Below, piece after piece: positions 1 through 8,427 of a DNA stretch of 64,000 nt. Position numbers and translations under genes: made by a program. Each line of letters opens with the position of its first letter. Position 1 is the first letter of the stretch. The DNA comes from CAZIVO01 sp964542765 (lineage in GTDB: Bacteria; Planctomycetota; UBA1135; UBA2386). The stretch spans positions 14,092-78,091 of the forward strand of contig CAZIVO010000002.1 of assembly GCA_964542765.1 (NCBI GenBank), given 5' to 3'. The notes under the pieces are model-generated. The model was given only the letters and a program-made list of their open reading frames with translations. It ran no database searches and was not told the origin of the DNA.

Positions 1-130
1 GCGGCGGCGTGACATCTACATGGAAAGTTGCCAGTTCGAGAGGTCGGACATCGGCACCCGACCCGAGTGGCTCAACGGCGACGCAGGCTGATAGCAGGAG
101 GAAGAGAGATGAGACGAGGGGATGGCGCAT
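1..130 (-). CDS. N-terminal fragment of an exported lipoprotein, possibly neutral-ceramidase-like (runs off the window)
   Basis: The minus strand is open from an ATG at 130 to the window edge, giving 43 residues. The N terminus is MRHPLVSSLFLLLSAC, a textbook lipoprotein signal with lipobox LSAC (Cys16), so the product should be a lipid-anchored exported protein. After a short linker comes ATFHVDVTPP. That resembles the start of the neutral/alkaline ceramidase-like domain, where a V-D-[IV]-T-P-P motif is usual. The family call is an inference from about ten residues. The gene is divergent from the sulfatase whose GTG start is at 169, leaving a 38-base intergenic region. The open frame on the plus strand over 9-168 is explained by this gene. 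Confidence 0.6.
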   Translation of the reverse strand, partial: MRHPLVSSLFLLLSACVAVEPLGSGADVRPLELATFHVDVTPP

Positions 131-155
131 GGCGGTGCTCGGTTACGATACGCGC

Positions 156-162
156 AGGAGGT
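156..162 (+). promoter_or_regulatory. Strong ribosome binding site that sets the sulfatase start
   Basis: AGGAGGT lies 6 bases before a GTG at 169. It is the best Shine-Dalgarno match near the open frame and decides for GTG 169 over the ATGs at 28, 109 and 181. Confidence 0.7.
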
Positions 163-168
163 CAGAAA

Positions 169-1701
169 GTGATCAAGATCATGCCATCAGTCATTCTGGT
201 AGCCGTCTTCGCCGCCACGGGAACGATGGTTTCTCAGGAGTCCGGCCAGTCAGCATCGCGGCCCAACATCGTCTTGATCATGTGCGATGACATGGGTTGG
301 TCGGATATCGGTTGTTATGGCGGTGAGATCCCCACGCCGAATATCGATCGATTGGCTGCCGAGGGTCTGCGCTTCAGTCAGTTCTACAACAACGCCAAGT
401 GCACCACCACGCGCGCTTCCTTGATCACCGGTCTGTATCCACGGCGCCGGGGTCAGTTGCTGAAGGAGAACATGGTGACGATCGCCGAGGTTCTTCGCCC
501 GGCAGGTTATCGAACCGGCATGAGCGGTAAGTGGCATCTCGGTTCGAAGTCTCCGCAGCGGCCGATCGATCGCGGCTTCGAGGAGTATTACGGGCTCATG
601 GATGGCTGTTGCAACTTCTTCGATCCGGCGCAACCCGATCCTGCCTTCAAGGGTGGTCGCGTTCGCTTCTTCGGTCACAACGACGAACGCATCACGGAGT
701 TTCCGGAAAGCTTCTACACCACCGATGCCTTCAGCGATCATGCGGTCGAGACCATCGAGAGCTTTGCCGCGACCGGTGACCCGTTCTTCCTGCACGTTTG
801 CTATACGGCACCGCATTATCCTCTCCACGCCAAGCCCGAAGATATCGAGCGTCATCTCGGGAAGTATCGGCTCGGCTGGGATGAACTTCGCCGCCGTCGC
901 CACGCGCGGCAGGTCGAGTCCGGCCTCATCGATGCGCGCTGGCAACTTCCGGCGCGTGATCTCGAGGCGCCGGCCTGGGAAGATGCCGAGCACAAGGAGT
1001 GGCAGGATCGGCGCATGGCTGTGTATGCGGCGATGATCGACAGTATGGACCAGGGCATCGGCCGCATCCTGGCGTCGCTGAAGAAAGCGGGAATCGAGCG
1101 GGAAACCCTGGTGATGTTCCTGTCCGACAATGGCGGTTGCGCCGAGAAGCCAGGTGGCGAGGACCCAAAACGTATTCCAGGCCCCAAGGAGTACTACACC
1201 ACTTGTGGCCCGGGCTGGGCCTTCGCGCAAAACACGCCGTTTCGCCGCTACAAGACCTGGATGCACGAAGGTGGCATCGCCACCCCGATGATCGCGCGCT
1301 GGCCGGCTGTCATCGAGGCTGGCTCCATCACCCGGCAGGTTGGCCACATCATCGACTTCTTGCCGACATTTTCCGAACTCGCCGGCGCTGGCTATCCGCG
1401 TGAGCGTGATGGGGTAGCCGTGCTGGAGGTCGAGGGAAAGAGTTTGACGCCGATTTTCGAAGGCCGACAGAGGGCTTCGCACGAAGAGCTCTGCTGGGAG
1501 TTCAGCGGCAACCGAGCGATCCGTCAGGGCGACTGGAAACTGTGCTGGGATCGCAAGGTCAAGCGCTGGGAACTCTATGACCTCGAGGCTGACCGGACCG
1601 AGACCGTTGATCTTGCGGCGAAGAACCTCGAACGCGTCGCCAGGATGAGTGAAGCCTGGTTTGCCTGGGCGGCGCGGACCGAACTCAAGGTCAGGAAGTG
1701 A
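169..1701 (+). CDS. Exported arylsulfatase-type sulfatase
   Basis: This 510-residue type I sulfatase hydrolyses sulfate esters, probably on a carbohydrate, after export. A signal peptide covers about residues 1-23. The metal-site motif IVLIMCDDMGWSD is at 34-46 (D40, D41), and the formylglycine segment is K-C-T-T-T-R-A-S-L-I-T-G with C78 and R82. Other family segments are SGKWHLG, LFLHVCYTAPHYPLH-like and LSDNGG. The third position of the C-x-[PA]-x-R signature is Thr. The family tolerates this, but it differs from the second sulfatase at 8428. The C-terminal subdomain is typical (W-ELYDLEAD). Activation needs a formylglycine-generating enzyme, not seen in this window. The GTG start is supported by the RBS at 156-162. 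The substrate cannot be read from sequence. Confidence 0.92.
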   Translation: MIKIMPSVILVAVFAATGTMVSQESGQSASRPNIVLIMCDDMGWSDIGCYGGEIPTPNIDRLAAEGLRFSQFYNNAKCTTTRASLITGLYPRRRGQLLKENMVTIAEVLRPAGYRTGMSGKWHLGSKSPQRPIDRGFEEYYGLMDGCCNFFDPAQPDPAFKGGRVRFFGHNDERITEFPESFYTTDAFSDHAVETIESFAATGDPFFLHVCYTAPHYPLHAKPEDIERHLGKYRLGWDELRRRRHARQVESGLIDARWQLPARDLEAPAWEDAEHKEWQDRRMAVYAAMIDSMDQGIGRILASLKKAGIERETLVMFLSDNGGCAEKPGGEDPKRIPGPKEYYTTCGPGWAFAQNTPFRRYKTWMHEGGIATPMIARWPAVIEAGSITRQVGHIIDFLPTFSELAGAGYPRERDGVAVLEVEGKSLTPIFEGRQRASHEELCWEFSGNRAIRQGDWKLCWDRKVKRWELYDLEADRTETVDLAAKNLERVARMSEAWFAWAARTELKVRK

Positions 1702-1713
1702 GCCTCGCGCCGG

Positions 1714-2901
1714 TCATATGACGCCGAGCGGTTGGCGATCGACATTGGTCTGGCGTCCTGCCTGGATCTCCTCGATCCGCGCCGCTGCTCGGGTGACGGC
1801 ATCGACACCTTCCTCGATCGCGATGTCCATGCACACGCGATGGCTCGCACCCGGCGTGAGCACGGGCAGCCGACCGTCGGCTCGCTCCCTGCTGCGGTGA
1901 CGGGGGAAGGTGACGCCCGGCTCAAGTCCGGTCGCGTAGCCCGTCTCGACAGCGGCCGTATTCTTCCAGACGGTCAAGTAGGGGAGGTGCTCGATCGGGT
2001 AGGTCATGGTGACCGCGCGATCCTCTGCGGCATTGCGCAGCATGATCGAGGTCACGCCTTCATCATCTGCGTAGGGCCATATGCAATAAACCTGCTCGAT
2101 GAACCCCGGCGTCGGTTCGAGGTAATCGGGATAGGTGTCGATGGCAGCCAGCGCCGTTTCGTTGATCGGATGTACACGCTCTGTCGGCGCTACCAGTCGC
2201 GCGCCTCCTTCGAGAAGAGGACGGCCAAAGTTCGTGTGGTAGATGAGTTGAAACTCCTGATCCGAGCCCCCTCGGTTGGTGACCTGGTCGTTGATGCGAA
2301 CGGCACTCGAGCCCGGCTCGGTCGAGATCTCCGCCCATAGTTCCAGGGAGGGGCCAAAGAAGCAGCGTTCATCGACGCGGCCGCGAATGCGGATCCTCCA
2401 GGGCGCTGCGCGTTCGATGAGGACTTCCACCTCGCTGGCCGGAATGTTGGCGATCTTGCCGTGCAGAGTTAGCTGCATGGTCGCCTCGTCGCCATTGTTG
2501 TTGATGAAGACATCATCACCCGGCGCGCCGGCACTCTCCAGACCGCAGCGGCAGATCCATTCGTTGAAGCCTTCCAGCCAGCCGATACCTCCGCGGGTGT
2601 GCAGGTTGATGAAGCGTGGGTGGACGACCTCCTTGATCGGTGATTCCCAACCCAGTCGCAGGTCACCCTTGACGACCTCGAGGATGCCCATGCCGCGCGT
2701 TGGCACGACGGTGAAGGAAAGGGTGCCATTGTCGACGACAATCACGTCCACACCCTCTTGCTTGCCGCCATGAAGGGTTTGCTTGGTGATCGACCAAGCA
2801 TGGGGGCAGTCGGGTGTGACCTCCTCGGAAGATATGGTCCGGGATTCAACGCGCAGATTGCGCTGTGCGCTGATCAGGACTTCTTGGTGGATCTGGGACA
2901 T
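1714..2901 (-). CDS. DUF4432-like aldose-1-epimerase-fold protein
   Basis: The product is 395 residues with no signal peptide, so it should be cytoplasmic. Sequence such as FTVVPTRGMGILEV, GGIGWLEGFNEW and LIYHTNFGRP is characteristic of the DUF4432 family. That family has the galactose mutarotase-like beta-sandwich fold and probably acts on a sugar or sugar-like substrate by mutarotation or epimerisation. The gene is tail-to-tail with the sulfatase and 12 bases from its stop. With the sugar isomerases and oxidoreductases at 4-8.4 kb it suggests a carbohydrate locus. The exact reaction is unknown. Confidence 0.82.
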   Translation of the reverse strand: MSQIHQEVLISAQRNLRVESRTISSEEVTPDCPHAWSITKQTLHGGKQEGVDVIVVDNGTLSFTVVPTRGMGILEVVKGDLRLGWESPIKEVVHPRFINLHTRGGIGWLEGFNEWICRCGLESAGAPGDDVFINNNGDEATMQLTLHGKIANIPASEVEVLIERAAPWRIRIRGRVDERCFFGPSLELWAEISTEPGSSAVRINDQVTNRGGSDQEFQLIYHTNFGRPLLEGGARLVAPTERVHPINETALAAIDTYPDYLEPTPGFIEQVYCIWPYADDEGVTSIMLRNAAEDRAVTMTYPIEHLPYLTVWKNTAAVETGYATGLEPGVTFPRHRSRERADGRLPVLTPGASHRVCMDIAIEEGVDAVTRAAARIEEIQAGRQTNVDRQPLGVI

Positions 2902-2925
2902 GGGGAACAGGTTATCGTGAAGGCC

Positions 2926-3249
2926 ATGCCGTCGCGCCAGAATGACCGCGAGAAACCTCGTCGATCGCCAGGGCCCAAGGGCCTGGTGTCATCTTCACGC
3001 TCGAAGGATTTCGAGGTGATCCCTGGCATCGGGCCCAGCATGGCTGCGGACCTCGAAGATCTTGGATTCAAGAGAGTGGCAGATCTTCGAGGTGCGGACC
3101 CCGAGATGATGTTCGACAAATTGTGTGCATTGCGCGGCGCGAAGATAGATCGATGTGTTCTCTATGTGTTTCGGTGTTCGGTCTACTACGCTGAGGATGA
3201 TCAGCATGATTTGGAATTGTTGAAATGGTGGAACTGGAAAGATGACTGA
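2926..3249 (+). CDS. Cdd1-like helix-hairpin-helix protein
   Basis: This 107-residue protein has a basic N terminus followed by a helix-hairpin-helix core (FEVIPGIGPSMAADLEDLGF, then VADLRGADPEMMFDKL) and ends in LLKWWNWKDD. The order matches the small Cdd1 ('pathogenicity locus') family, which has a DNA-binding-like HhH fold but no established function. I chose ATG 2926. An in-frame GTG at 2917 is possible, and starts further upstream would overlap the divergent DUF4432 gene at 2901. Its stop overlaps the start of the next gene, so the two are probably translated together. Confidence 0.78.
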   Translation: MPSRQNDREKPRRSPGPKGLVSSSRSKDFEVIPGIGPSMAADLEDLGFKRVADLRGADPEMMFDKLCALRGAKIDRCVLYVFRCSVYYAEDDQHDLELLKWWNWKDD

Positions 3250-3526
3250 CAAGCAGTCGCCCGCATGGCGAAGAGATTTCCAATCGATCCCTGCCGCCCA
3301 GCGCTGGGGGAAGTACCTCCTGCTCCTGGGTGTCGCCATGGGCATCGTCATCTCGATCGGGGGCTTTAACTCCAGCGACGAGGACATGGTTTTTTCTGTG
3401 GGCTTGAGCGGACTGCTTTTGGCGGTGGTCTGTGCGACGATTTTCTTCGAGTGTCTCTCCCGACATATTTCTCAAGACGTCTGCTCGCGGATGAGCCAGA
3501 TGTTCGATGATCGCATCGAGCAGTAG
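3242..3526 (+). CDS. Small membrane protein, two predicted helices
   Basis: The product is 94 residues. Hydrophobic segments at about 26-45 (YLLLLGVAMGIVISIGG) and 53-77 (VFSVGLSGLLLAVVCATIFF) suggest two transmembrane helices with charged, soluble ends. The start overlaps the last 8 bases of the Cdd1-like gene (ATGACTGA), a translational-coupling arrangement. I recognise no family. It is probably an inner membrane protein of unknown role. Confidence 0.65.
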   Translation: MTDKQSPAWRRDFQSIPAAQRWGKYLLLLGVAMGIVISIGGFNSSDEDMVFSVGLSGLLLAVVCATIFFECLSRHISQDVCSRMSQMFDDRIEQ

Positions 3527-3550
3527 GATGAAGTCCTTGGACCGTGGTGA

Positions 3551-3559
3551 AAGGGGAGG
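3551..3559 (+). promoter_or_regulatory. Ribosome binding site pointing to an ATT start
   Basis: AAGGGGAGG is followed after 6 bases by ATT (3566-3568). In that frame no ATG, GTG or TTG occurs between the stop TGA at 3548 and the GTG at 3620. Confidence 0.45.
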
Positions 3560-3565
3560 CTCAGC

Positions 3566-3871
3566 ATTAATCCCGTCTTCGTAGGCATCTCGTTAGGACT
3601 GCTGGCCCTGTTTGTCTTCGTGGGCATTTTCATGCCCGGGCCGGTCAGGACCGGTACCGTCGTCGTTGTTCTGTTCGGACTCATGTGTTTTTGTACGTTC
3701 GGGTTCTTTGCGACCTATGAGCCGGTCGAGGAGACCGCGAGCATTTTTTGGAGTCCAATCGTCTGGCGCATCATCTACGCCGTCGTCGGAATCCAGAGTC
3801 TGGCCGCGCTGCTGTGGCTGTGGTGGCGAAAAAAGTCGGCTGGAGCAGCGGCACCACCCGCAGATCGCTGA
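3566..3871 (+). CDS. Small three-helix membrane protein, possible AUU start
   Basis: Read from ATT 3566 the product is 101 residues with three hydrophobic helices: NPVFVGISLGLLALFVFVGIF, TVVVVLFGLMCFCTFGFFA and IVWRIIYAVVGIQSLAALLW. A basic, Ala/Pro-rich tail follows. Read from GTG 3620, the only canonical start, the first helix is lost. The codons between 3566 and 3620 are GC-rich at third positions and encode a clean helix, and a strong RBS precedes the ATT. I therefore prefer the long form. The function is unknown. It lies 39 bases after the previous small membrane gene, probably in the same operon. Confidence 0.5.
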   Translation: MNPVFVGISLGLLALFVFVGIFMPGPVRTGTVVVVLFGLMCFCTFGFFATYEPVEETASIFWSPIVWRIIYAVVGIQSLAALLWLWWRKKSAGAAAPPADR

Positions 3872-3888
3872 CTTCTTTCTCCCGGTAG

Positions 3889-3909
3889 CCCGGGGAGATC
3901 TCTCCCGGG
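3889..3909 (+). terminator. Hairpin between the small membrane gene and the sugar cluster
   Basis: CCCGGG arms flank GAGATCTCT, giving a 6-9 bp GC-rich stem just after the stop at 3871. No T-run follows, so an intrinsic terminator is only possible. Confidence 0.35.
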
Positions 3910-4017
3910 TCCAGTTTCTGGCAAAGCGTCCCACTTCAGCGTTTGCCACATGAGGTGTTCCTTCCCTACAATCCCGACTTCTTTCGAGTCCCCTCCCCCC
4001 ATGCCAAGGAACTGAAC

Positions 4018-5262
4018 GTGGCCGATGTTCGCTCACTGGAGGCCCTCTCCAGCAATTTGCGTCCCCATATAGAGCGTGCCCTGGAGCAGTCCGGCGGTTT
4101 GCTACGGCTGGCCCCATGCTGGGTCCCGCGATCCTTCCTGCAGCCGGGTCAGCGACTGAAACTCGACCCCAGAGATCTTTACGCTTACGGCCTCGACCGT
4201 GGCGGTATCGATGAGCGGTGGTTCGCATCGACGACCGAGGCGGACAATGCCGGGCGTGAAGATGACGAGGGTCTGAGCTATTGCGTCGCTGATGGCCAGA
4301 GGTTCTTGCTGCGCGACGCTGTCGCCGAATGTGGAGCCGACCTGATCGGCGAGACCATCTGGTCGGAATATGGACGTTGGCCGGTCTTTTCGAAGTTCTT
4401 CGACAATATGGGGCCGATCCCGCACCACATGCACCAGGGATGGGAGGATGCGAAGTTGGTGGGGCAAGAAGGAAAGCCCGAGGGCTACTACTTTCCGCCG
4501 CAGCACAACAACGTCGGCAATAACTTTCCTTACACCTTCTTCGGTCTCAACCCGGGCGTGACCAAGGCTCAGGTTCGCGATTGTCTGGCAAAATGGAACG
4601 AGGGTGATAATGGCATCCTCGATTTGAGCCAGGCTTATCGCTTGAAGGCTGGAACGGGTTGGCTCGTTCCTCCGGGTATTCTGCATGCGCCAGGCTCCCT
4701 GTGTACCTATGAGCCGCAGTGGGGGAGCGATGTGTTCGGGATGTACCAGAATATCGTCGAGGGCCGTGAGGTACCATGGTCCTTGCTGGTCAAGGATGTT
4801 CCGGATGCCCACAAGCAGGATATCGATTTCATCATCGATCAACTCGACTGGGAGGCGAACGTCGATCCCAATTTCAAGAGCAACCACTACCTCGAACCGG
4901 TGCCGGTGAATGGCAGCGTCGATGGCTGGGTCGACAACTGGATCGTCTACGGGAGGATCGGCGGCAAGCAGTATGTCAGTGCAAAGGAACTGACGATTGC
5001 TCCTGGCATGTCTTGCACGGTCCACGACAAGGGGGCCTATGGCCTGGTCGTGGTGCAGGGCGAGGGTCGCATGAATGGTTTGCGCCTCGATTGTCCGAAG
5101 ATGATTGGTTTCCACGACCTGACCGAGGACGAGGTCTTCTGCACGGAGGCGGCTGCTATGGCGGGCGTCCAGTTCGAAAACACAGGATCGAGTGAGCCGC
5201 TGGTTTGCCTGCGCTACTTCGGTCCAGAAGTAAACCCTGATGCGCCCGAGATCGGTTCATGA
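4018..5262 (+). CDS. Phosphomannose-isomerase-like cupin protein
   Basis: This 414-residue cytoplasmic protein resembles class I mannose-6-phosphate isomerases and related cupins. It has a metal-ligand region around GPIPHHMHQGWEDA, the segment GTGWLVPPGILHAPGSLCTYE typical of phosphomannose isomerases, and a second cupin half near the C terminus (GMSCTVHDKGAYGLVVVQGEG). It probably isomerises a sugar or sugar phosphate. Start choice: GTG 4018 has AAGGA 7 bases upstream and opens with ADVRSLEALSS. In-frame GTG 3955 and TTG 3943 are also possible. It heads a plus-strand series with the next three genes and the sulfatase at 8428. Confidence 0.75.
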   Translation: MADVRSLEALSSNLRPHIERALEQSGGLLRLAPCWVPRSFLQPGQRLKLDPRDLYAYGLDRGGIDERWFASTTEADNAGREDDEGLSYCVADGQRFLLRDAVAECGADLIGETIWSEYGRWPVFSKFFDNMGPIPHHMHQGWEDAKLVGQEGKPEGYYFPPQHNNVGNNFPYTFFGLNPGVTKAQVRDCLAKWNEGDNGILDLSQAYRLKAGTGWLVPPGILHAPGSLCTYEPQWGSDVFGMYQNIVEGREVPWSLLVKDVPDAHKQDIDFIIDQLDWEANVDPNFKSNHYLEPVPVNGSVDGWVDNWIVYGRIGGKQYVSAKELTIAPGMSCTVHDKGAYGLVVVQGEGRMNGLRLDCPKMIGFHDLTEDEVFCTEAAAMAGVQFENTGSSEPLVCLRYFGPEVNPDAPEIGS

Positions 5263-5313
5263 GAACAGCCATGAGCCAGACTGTGTGCACCCTGAAAAAT
5301 CCAGGAACCTGAT

Positions 5314-6354
5314 ATGACTGAACAAAGCAATCTCTTCCCCAAACTTCACAACGCCATGTGGCCAGGTCTCGTCGGCAAGGGCGATGAGGAAGGCCAGGAG
5401 CCTCCGATCAGCCTGGACAAGATGCTCGACATGACTGCCAAGGCGGAGGTCAATGGCGTCAAGTTCGATGGCGTTGATCTGTTCCTCTTCGATCCTCACA
5501 CGAGCATCGATATTTCCGATGATGATCTCAAAGCCCTTGCCGACAAGGTCGGCGCGATGGGTTTCGTGATCGGTTCCGTTGTTGCTCCGGTGTGGGGTCC
5601 CACCGGTGGTGGAGCGGCCATGGGTAGCGAGAGCGACCGCGAAAACTTTCTGGGTCAGGTGCGCAAGGCTTGCGGTATCGCTCAGAAACTGCGGGAAATG
5701 GGTGCTCGCCCGTACGGCATCGTGCGGATCGATTCTGCTTCCGGGGTTGAGGATTGGGCAGAGGATCCCGATGGAAATACCGCGAAGATCGTCGAGACCT
5801 TCGGGCAGGCTTGCGACATTGCTGCCGACCACGGTGAGCGTCTCGCTGCCGAAGGCGAGGTCTGCTGGGGTGGTATGCACAGCTGGCGCAAGATGGTGGA
5901 TGTCTTCGAACGTGTGGATCGCAAGGAAACGCTCGGATTCCAGGCGGACATGTCACATGTCTTGACCTTCTTGCTCGGTCACAATGCGGCTGGCGAGGAT
6001 CGTCTTCTGGAAGGCGAGTTCAGTGGCGATCAACTCGATCAAGCTTGGCAGACGGTCAGCGATGCTTTGCGACCATGGACCATGGATGTTCATATCAGCC
6101 AGAGCGACGGCACCGTCCACGGCAGTGGGTCGCATGACGCAACCGGTAAGCATTGCTGTATCGATGATTCCAACGGGAAGCTCGATGTTGTCAAGCACGC
6201 GGGCCCGTGGCTCCAGGATGCTCCCTCGCGCGGAATCCAGCATATCTGCTGGGATGGTTGCATGTTCCCCAATGCGGTCATGACCGAACAGGACACGTGG
6301 AACAAGATTCTTGGCGGGATGATCGGTGTGCGTGACGCGTACGGTTGGTCGTGA
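5314..6354 (+). CDS. Xylose-isomerase-like TIM-barrel protein
   Basis: The product is 346 residues with no signal peptide. The pattern is that of the sugar phosphate isomerase/epimerase (AP endonuclease 2-like) TIM barrels. Candidate metal ligands are the Glu in AAEGEVCWGGMHS, the Asp/His in FQADMSHVLTF and the His in MDVHISQSDG. The family converts ketoses/aldoses or cleaves keto-sugars with a divalent metal. The start ATG follows the cupin gene by 51 bases. In context, this gene and its three same-strand neighbours look like steps of one sugar pathway. Confidence 0.8.
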   Translation: MTEQSNLFPKLHNAMWPGLVGKGDEEGQEPPISLDKMLDMTAKAEVNGVKFDGVDLFLFDPHTSIDISDDDLKALADKVGAMGFVIGSVVAPVWGPTGGGAAMGSESDRENFLGQVRKACGIAQKLREMGARPYGIVRIDSASGVEDWAEDPDGNTAKIVETFGQACDIAADHGERLAAEGEVCWGGMHSWRKMVDVFERVDRKETLGFQADMSHVLTFLLGHNAAGEDRLLEGEFSGDQLDQAWQTVSDALRPWTMDVHISQSDGTVHGSGSHDATGKHCCIDDSNGKLDVVKHAGPWLQDAPSRGIQHICWDGCMFPNAVMTEQDTWNKILGGMIGVRDAYGWS

Positions 6355-6406
6355 AGTCGCGGCGATTTCGGACGAATGTTGACTCGCTTCAGTGAGGAAT
6401 GAATCG

Positions 6407-7543
6407 ATGGCAAAGCCACTGAATATAGGAATGATCGGGTACGGTTTCATGGGCCGCGCTCACTCCAACGCCTACTGCAAGGTTGGCAACTTCTTTGATC
6501 TCGAATACCAACCGGTCTTGAAGGCTGCTTGCGCTCGTGACGAGGAGCGGGCGAAAGCCTTTGCTTCCAACTGGGGTTACGAGTCGGTCGAGACGGACTG
6601 GCGCAAGTTGATCGAGCGCGACGATATTGATGCGATCGATATCTGCACGCCGAACAACTTGCACAAGGAGATCTCTCTCGCTGCGGCGGCCGCCGGAAAG
6701 ATGATCCTTTGCGAGAAACCGCTGTCGATGAACACGGATGAGGGCGAGGAGATGTGTCAGGCTGTGGAGTCGGCCGGGGTCGCCAACATGGTCTGGTACA
6801 ACTACCGCCGCGTCCCGGCCGTGACCCTCGCCAAGAACCTCATCGATGAGGGGCGCCTGGGCAAGATCTTCCATTACAGGGCCGTTTTCCTGCAGGACTG
6901 GACGATCTCTTCCGAACTCCCGCAGGGTGGCGAGGGACTCTGGCGGCTCGATGCTGCTGCTGCCGGAAGTGGTGTGACGGGCGATCTTCTGGCGCATTGC
7001 ATCGATACGGCGCTCTGGCTGAACGGGGGTATCTCCAAGGTCAGCGCCATGACCGAGACCTTCATCACCGAACGCATGCACAACCTCACGGGCGAGGTCC
7101 AGAAGGTTGATATCGATGATGCCTGCGCCTTCCTGGCTCGCTTCGGCAATGGTTCGCTGGCGACCTTTGAATCGACGCGCTACGCCCGCGGCCACAAGGC
7201 CCTCTACACCTTCGAGATCAATGGCGAGAATGCCTCGATTGCCTGGGATCTGCACGACCTTCATCGTCTGCAGTATTTCGACCATGGCGATGATTCGATC
7301 GTGCGTGGTTGGCGGTCAGTTCATGTCACCGATGGTGACATGCCCTACATGGACAAGTGGTGGGTGCCGGGTCTGCAGATCGGTTACGAACATAGTTTTG
7401 TGCATCAGGTCGCGGACTTCATCGAAGGCATCACCAAGGGTGAGCCTGCAGGACCTACCTTCCGCGATGCACTGGAAACTCAGAAGGTTTGCGATGCGGT
7501 GTTGAAGTCGGCCACCAATGGCCAGTGGGAAGAGATCAGCTGA
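6407..7543 (+). CDS. Gfo/Idh/MocA-family oxidoreductase
   Basis: This 378-residue NAD(P)-dependent dehydrogenase is of the glucose-fructose oxidoreductase/inositol dehydrogenase type. The Rossmann motif GMIGYGFMGRAH is near the N terminus, and the EKP signature is in MILCEKPLSMNTDEGE with the catalytic-domain motif downstream (HCIDTALWLNGG). It probably oxidises a ring hydroxyl of a sugar or cyclitol to a keto form, or the reverse. ATG 6407 is preferred because GAGGAA lies 7 bases upstream; the GTG at 6392 overlaps that RBS. It stands between two TIM-barrel isomerases, the usual partners for keto-sugar processing. Confidence 0.93.
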   Translation: MAKPLNIGMIGYGFMGRAHSNAYCKVGNFFDLEYQPVLKAACARDEERAKAFASNWGYESVETDWRKLIERDDIDAIDICTPNNLHKEISLAAAAAGKMILCEKPLSMNTDEGEEMCQAVESAGVANMVWYNYRRVPAVTLAKNLIDEGRLGKIFHYRAVFLQDWTISSELPQGGEGLWRLDAAAAGSGVTGDLLAHCIDTALWLNGGISKVSAMTETFITERMHNLTGEVQKVDIDDACAFLARFGNGSLATFESTRYARGHKALYTFEINGENASIAWDLHDLHRLQYFDHGDDSIVRGWRSVHVTDGDMPYMDKWWVPGLQIGYEHSFVHQVADFIEGITKGEPAGPTFRDALETQKVCDAVLKSATNGQWEEIS

Positions 7544-7558
7544 ATCGAGGTAACTGAA

Positions 7559-8404
7559 ATGAAGGTTGGAATGAACATGCTCCTGTGGACGACTTCGGTC
7601 GGCGAGGAGCACCATGGGATCTTTGCTGATCTCAAGGCCACCGGTTTCGATGGTGCCGAGATCCCGATCGGTGAAGAGAATCCGGACTACTATCCGGCTC
7701 TGGGCAAGATCCTCGATGACAACGGGCTTGATCGTACCGCGGTGATGGCGCTCGACGAGGCTCACAACCCGGTCAGTCCCGATCCGGAGATTCGCCAAGC
7801 AGCGGTCGAACGCCTGGCGTGGGGCGCTGAAATGTGCGCGGCTTTGGGGGCGGATCGGATCGTTGGTCCGATCCACTCGGCCTATCCCGTGTTCACCGGC
7901 AAGGGTCCGACCGAGGATGAGAAGTCCTGGTGTGTCGATGTCTTGCGCGAGGCTTCCGAGAGATCTGCGGCGCACGGGGTGACCCTGGCGGTCGAGCCTT
8001 TGAACCGGTTCGAGTGTTACATGATGAACACTGCCGAGCAGGCAGCCGAGATCATTCGCCGCATCGATCACCCGAACTGCGTGATGCTCTACGACACCCA
8101 TCACATGCACATCGAGGAGAAGGACATCGTCACCGCCATCTCGGAGACTGCTGACACGATCGGTCACATCCATATCAGCGAGAATGATCGCGGGACTCCT
8201 GGCAAGGGTCAGGTGAACTGGGTTGATAGCTTCTCTTCCCTGAAGAAGTCGGGTTATGACGGCTGGCTGGTGATCGAAGCCTTCTCGCGTCTCGATCCGG
8301 AGTTCGCTGCAATGATCCACATCTGGCGCGATTTCTTCGTCGATCCTGCCGAGGTCTACACGGAGGGTTACGCCTTCATCCAGAGGATGTGGGCCGAGGC
8401 CTGA
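7559..8404 (+). CDS. D-tagatose 3-epimerase-like sugar isomerase
   Basis: The product is a 281-residue TIM barrel of the D-tagatose/D-psicose 3-epimerase and hydroxypyruvate isomerase group. The expected metal ligands are all present and correctly spaced: E146 (AVEPLNRFE), D179 (MLYDTHHMH), H205 (IGHIHISEND) and E240 (LVIEAFSR). Each is six residues before the positions known in the Pseudomonas cichorii enzyme. It should epimerise or isomerise a ketose with a divalent metal. It starts 15 bases after the oxidoreductase and is almost certainly co-transcribed with it. The next sulfatase begins 23 bases downstream. Confidence 0.9.
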   Translation: MKVGMNMLLWTTSVGEEHHGIFADLKATGFDGAEIPIGEENPDYYPALGKILDDNGLDRTAVMALDEAHNPVSPDPEIRQAAVERLAWGAEMCAALGADRIVGPIHSAYPVFTGKGPTEDEKSWCVDVLREASERSAAHGVTLAVEPLNRFECYMMNTAEQAAEIIRRIDHPNCVMLYDTHHMHIEEKDIVTAISETADTIGHIHISENDRGTPGKGQVNWVDSFSSLKKSGYDGWLVIEAFSRLDPEFAAMIHIWRDFFVDPAEVYTEGYAFIQRMWAEA

Positions 8405-8427
8405 CCGGTCAGGATTGTCGATCACTC

